The notes under the pieces: generated by a model
The model's database searches: none
Seen by the model: the letters and a program-made list of their open reading frames with translations, nothing else
What the model was told of the DNA's origin: nothing
Source of the DNA: Chloroflexota bacterium
GTDB taxonomy: Bacteria > Chloroflexota > Ktedonobacteria > Ktedonobacterales > Ktedonobacteraceae
Direction of reading: 5' to 3'
DNA: 6,493 nt
Assembly (NCBI GenBank): GCA_021828635.1
Contig: JAJZEJ010000127.1
Location: 1 to 6,493, forward strand
Program-made: the position numbers and the translations under genes
In this document: in pieces, positions 5,984 through 6,493 of the stretch
How the letters are laid out: each line of letters opens with the position of its first letter
Numbering within the stretch: the stretch's first letter is position 1

Positions 5984-6493
5984 TTACTCCTCTTCACGCA
6001 CGCTCAAAAGATCAGAGTCGAGATGCGTTATATCCAGGTGGCCCATCATAACGGTGAACAGCAGTCCAAGCCAGCTAATCTCTGCTGGCATTCGTGAACT
6101 ATCGAATAGATTGATTGTTAGCAGTGGACAGCAGAGCAGAGCCGATTGTAGTAGCTCTAACCAATCTGATGGCAATACATCTCTATTCCGCAACATCTCT
6201 AACAGTGGCAGAATAAGCTGTTCAAGCTTCGTTTGCAGTATGGAGCGTCGCGCTGGCGTCAACGTGTAGTTATGCTCAACGATCAGCGTCTCACCTTGCA
6301 CCTGAACTGAGAGCGAGAGGTCATGTGCAATCTCGTGGGGAAAATACATCCAGGTGGCAAAGATATTATGGAAGAACGGCTTGACAACATCAAGTAGCGG
6401 CGAGTGGCGTCCAGCAAATGCGGGATCGAAGTAGAGATAACGCTGCTGCTGCTCTAAGAAGACGTTGCCGAAGTGGGCATCGCCATGTCCCAC
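5984..6493 (-). CDS. APH-family phosphotransferase, C-terminal part, cut by window edge
   Basis: The frame is open to the right edge, so only the last 170 or so residues are visible. The GTG at the edge is an internal valine codon, not a believable start. The visible part opens directly in the catalytic loop, GHGDAHFGN, the APH/choline kinase signature with catalytic Asp and Asn. Thirteen residues later comes YFDPAFAGR, whose Asp is in the position of the metal-binding residue that follows the catalytic loop. The missing part should hold the ATP-binding lysine and hinge. The rest is mostly helical, with aromatic patches such as FFHNIFATWMYF, and ends in REEE. It differs clearly from the kinase downstream of hisF in loop sequence and C-terminal region, so the two are not a recent duplication. 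It ends 5 bases before hisH, and its last codons form the hisH ribosome binding site. The substrate is unknown. Confidence 0.8.
   Translation of the reverse strand: MGHGDAHFGNVFLEQQQRYLYFDPAFAGRHSPLLDVVKPFFHNIFATWMYFPHEIAHDLSLSVQVQGETLIVEHNYTLTPARRSILQTKLEQLILPLLEMLRNRDVLPSDWLELLQSALLCCPLLTINLFDSSRMPAEISWLGLLFTVMMGHLDITHLDSDLLSVREEE
5987..5992 (-). promoter_or_regulatory. Ribosome binding site of hisH inside the upstream kinase gene
   Basis: The minus strand reads GAGGAG, 8 bases upstream of the hisH ATG at 5978. These bases encode the terminal Glu-Glu of the upstream kinase, whose TAA follows at 5986-5984. The overlap ties hisH to that gene and supports a shared transcript. Confidence 0.65.

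Overview
The window looks like ordinary chromosomal DNA from a free-living bacterium of moderate GC content. A Uma2-family protein, a membrane-anchored PQQ-type beta-propeller, APH-fold kinases and a compact hisHAF run together suggest a Chloroflexota (Ktedonobacteria-like) host. That assignment is an inference from gene style and was not tested by a search. No rRNA, tRNA, CRISPR array, insertion sequence or phage gene is visible. Coding density is high, and no stretch longer than about 160 bases lacks a gene.

Left part (1-2567): a small hypothetical gene, cut by the left edge, runs rightwards. It meets a leftward Uma2-family nuclease-like gene tail to tail, with only 3 bases between the stop codons. 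The Uma2 gene diverges from a rightward gene for a single-pass membrane protein with a large beta-propeller. The region between these two (1034-1202) holds a clear sigma70-like promoter for the propeller gene, a weaker candidate for the Uma2 gene, and a short inverted repeat between the two. The propeller gene is visibly more AT-rich in its middle than the genes to its right.

Right part (2667-6493): one tightly packed leftward cluster. In transcription order it is a phosphotransferase cut by the right edge, hisH, hisA, hisF and a second, full-length phosphotransferase. Gaps are 5 bases, a 4-base ATGA overlap, 5 bases and 20 bases, so the five genes are very probably one operon with translational coupling. 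Its promoter lies outside the window.

HisH and HisF form imidazole glycerol phosphate synthase, and HisA makes its substrate PRFAR, so the centre of the operon is two consecutive steps of histidine biosynthesis (the fourth and fifth enzymatic activities) that also link to purine synthesis through AICAR. The two flanking kinases have intact APH catalytic motifs but no substrate that can be read from sequence. Their placement around the his genes is the most unusual feature here. I found no convincing sign of a wholly new system.
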